Shown: positions 62,046 through 64,000 of the stretch, piece after piece
How positions within the stretch are numbered: position 1 is the stretch's first letter
Layout of the letters: every line of letters begins with the position of its first letter
Assembly (NCBI GenBank): GCA_015146655.1
Contig: VKHL01000071.1
Location: 81,562-145,561, forward strand
Origin: Ochromonas danica
Taxonomy: Eukaryota > Sar > Chrysophyceae > Chromulinales > Chromulinaceae
Reading direction: 5' to 3'
Length of the DNA: 64,000 nt
The notes under the pieces: generated by a model
Databases searched by the model: none
Seen by the model: only the letters and a program-made list of their open reading frames with translations
Told to the model about the DNA's origin: nothing
Position numbers and translations under genes: made by a program

Positions 62046-63640
62046 TTAGCAAGAACGCTCAAATGTTGCGTCGGCCTACTTTTGCAGCGGAAAGACTAAG
62101 ATCTCACTTGATCATGCGCTCGATTGTCATGAATGCAAAGGGACCCATTACGGTTTATCGAATTGGAATCAGATGTGTCAAAAGCAGTTTGTATATGTTG
62201 ATCGAACCAAAGCTATTGCGCAACTGGACGCAGAGACAGTCCATTCCTGTCTATGGAGCCCACGCAGAACGGGGAAAACATTGCTGGTCAACCAACTGGC
62301 GCTTTGGCATGACAAAGCCATCACGGAAAAAGAGGTATATCGTTTTTATTATTTTGACTGGGCATTTTGTTCGACTGCTAATGTTTTGTTTTTCCAGCGC
62401 ACGGAGCTGTTCTCCGGTACGTACATCGGACAAAATCCAAGTTGTGAAGCTGGCAGATACCTGGTTCTCGCCATGGACTTCAGTAAGGTAAGAGGTGTAA
62501 ACATAACGGCAAGCTTCACGGAAGTGGTGAATGCGTCGGTCTCCAAATTTTCGAAGAAGTATCGCAAGGCGGGCCTTCTGGATGAAGATGTGACAATAAG
62601 CGACAATGATTTCACGTCCAGCCTCTCGAACTTAGCCACAGTTGTTGAGTTGAGCGGCCACAAACTCTCTTTGATCGTCGACGAGGTCGATTCATTTGCT
62701 AATCGCCTCCTTGTTCAAGTCAGCCGCGAGAAAGGCCTGGACAACTCTGGATACCACGAGTTCGTCAAGAAAGAAGGTTCAGTTTTACGTGATTTCGGTC
62801 GAGTGGTGAAGGCAGAGAGCAGCACTTGCATCGAACGTATGTTCTTCACAGGCGTGATGCCAGTGGCGTGGTCCGACGCCTTCTCCTCTCTCAACACGGT
62901 AGAGGACCTCACACATACCAACGCATTTCAAAATACTCTCGGCTTCAAGAGCAGCGAAATCGAGGAGTTGCTGGTGCTGCTGTTCCCGGGGATGGACCCC
63001 GAAGAGCGTGGCATGCACTTGGAGTCGATCAGAAACAAATGCAACGGATATCGCCGCTCATCAGCACAAGGGTAAGGTTTATACAATGCACAGGGAGTGT
63101 GGTACTACCTGAAACAACTGCAGGACAAGGGCGACCAGATGGTGCCCCGCATGGACCCTAACATCGTGCAGCCGGCGAGTGACGAGGTGGCAGCCTTCTT
63201 GGTGAAGCACGCTGCTGGTGAGTTCACGCTAACATAATCTGATTCGACCGTTTGCTAATGTTTATCGTTTGTTTTCAACAGCGACGAAGACGTACTCACC
63301 ACTGCACTTCTTTAACGGAGCCATCCCTTTCAGTCCTCTCCAGACATTCTCCGCAGAGTCTCTCTTCGACCCGGTGCGAGCGCCAGATGCTCTGCTCAGC
63401 ATGGCCTACTATTGCGGCTACCTGTCGTTCCAATACCCGAAGCATGAGGTGTACGGAGATGTTCTGGTGGCACCGAATGATGAAATGAGAGACGTTTTCA
63501 TGGATGCTGTTTTGCAGAGTCTTCCCGGTGATTATCAGAAGTTGGCATTAGAATGGATGGCGAAGAACGTGCCGCGCGCTGTCGCACTGAAAGATGCTTA
63601 CGATGCGCACGTTACGGGAAACCTGCCTAATGTGAAATAG
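62046..63640 (+). pseudogene. CR-effector-type P-loop NTPase with in-frame stop
   Basis: One frame is open from 62046 (SGKTKISLDHAL...GLSNWNQM) into CQKQFVYVDRTKAIAQLDAE, then LWSPRRTGKTLLVNQLALWH (Walker A, RRTGKT), LSLIVDEVDSFANRL (Walker B) and FFTGVMPVAWSDAFSS. This is the arrangement of the AAA-ATPase-like family linked to crinkler/RHS proteins and their relatives. A 63-bp in-frame intron at 62335-62397 (TGCTAATG branch) is likely. After KCNGYRRSSAQG a TAA at 63073-63075 interrupts the frame, yet the same frame continues GLYNAQGVWYYLKQLQDKGD and, after an intron at 63218-63281, TYSPLHFFNGAIPFSPLQTF to 63640. A single nonsense mutation in an otherwise intact gene is the simplest reading. 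The start exon is unresolved. Confidence 0.7.
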
Positions 63641-63862
63641 TACCCTCATCATCGTTAGATCATGATAGTTTTGTTTGCTTGTTGGCGTGCTTTCAATTGT
63701 AACAAAAATTGCATTCAGTTACTACTTATATTTGGGGTTTTCGTGAGGGCCTGCAACGGATTTTGTGAAGAAATGTGACTGAAGTGGTATTTTGTTGTTG
63801 TATATTTTGTGAAAGCTCAAGAACCCCACTTATTTCTGTTGAAACTACCAGCAGCAATCTAA
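63641..63862. other. Intergenic region
   Basis: 3' flank of the broken NTPase gene, AT-rich. No gene is seen. Confidence 0.5.
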
Positions 63863-64000
63863 TCAAAACAACACATGATAGGACTCAATCAAAACACTTT
63901 TCTTTACTTGTTTAGGATAGTCGATCTCTTCACCTGGCACCTCGACCTTATCCTTATACATATTCAAACTCACCACACCATACACGAGTGGGTGCCTACT
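63863..64000 (-). CDS. Possible 3' end of a gene running off the window
   Basis: Minus-strand frame open from the window edge to TGA at 63863-63865, reading LNMYKDKVEVPGEEIDYPKQ and ending SVLIESYHVLF. The composition is protein-like, but 45 codons are too few to identify a family. Confidence 0.35.
   Translation of the reverse strand, partial: SRHPLVYGVVSLNMYKDKVEVPGEEIDYPKQVKKSVLIESYHVLF

Noticed and set aside
63072-63093. A 22-bp GT...AG intron that would remove the in-frame TAA
   Set aside because: Too short to splice, and it would shift the frame to an early stop.

Overview
This is eukaryotic nuclear DNA from a gene-dense protist. Most genes have none to five short introns (about 50-95 bp, GT-AG, often with a CTAAT/CTAAC-like branch sequence). 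Neighbouring genes sit on both strands a few hundred bases apart, and the standard genetic code works throughout. Three genes hint at the organism. A complete ARL6/BBS3 GTPase implies a cilium or flagellum. A PPR-TrmB fusion is of a kind I recall only from algae. A CdsA-type phosphatidate cytidylyltransferase starts with a signal peptide whose likely cleavage site is followed directly by Phe, as in the bipartite presequences of algae with red-derived complex plastids. A flagellated secondary alga, possibly a stramenopile, is my best guess. This is inference, not proof.

Layout. 0-7.4 kb: kinase 3' part, TMX-like thioredoxin, ARL6, PPR-TrmB fusion, Rab5. 7.4-18.7 kb: an accessory region with a tandem ATG8 family. 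It holds three ordinary ATG8 genes plus two fused copies in which two ATG8 units flank a hydrophobic segment. Mixed in are a crinkler/CR-type effector-like gene (coiled coil, nuclease-like, kinase), piggyBac and Copia remnants, long perfect hairpins and a duplicated fragment of the neighbouring RNA polymerase gene. 18.8-25.4 kb: mitochondrial RNA polymerase, ATG3 (the E2-like enzyme that lipidates ATG8), ribosomal protein uL14/RPL23 and a Tudor-like protein. 26-33 kb: one 2275-residue multidomain protein (EF-hands, ankyrins, WW-like, zinc fingers, Gly-rich). 33-41 kb: zinc-binding protein, ePHD-SET protein, ArsB/NhaD-type permease, large coiled-coil/helical-repeat protein. 41.6-53.6 kb: globin with an acylation-type N-terminus, EF-hand protein, membrane-anchored penicillin-amidase relative lacking the nucleophile, THP3/LENG8, CdsA. 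53.9-59.8 kb: thiolase, coiled-coil protein, DOT1-like methyltransferase, secreted beta-propeller protein. 59.9-63.6 kb: a 1.77-kb element with 425-bp inverted repeats, then a P-loop NTPase of the CR-effector type broken by an in-frame stop.

How the parts connect. ATG8 copies and ATG3 are the substrate and the E2 of one lipid-conjugation system and lie within 16 kb. Upstream regions of ATG8 copies, ATG3, the EF-hand gene and one divergent gene pair share the exact decamer TTAAGTTAAC, a candidate regulatory element. The ATG8 array looks like a site of ongoing duplication and fusion. The most unusual candidates here are the two ATG8-TM-ATG8 fusion genes and the inverted-repeat element.
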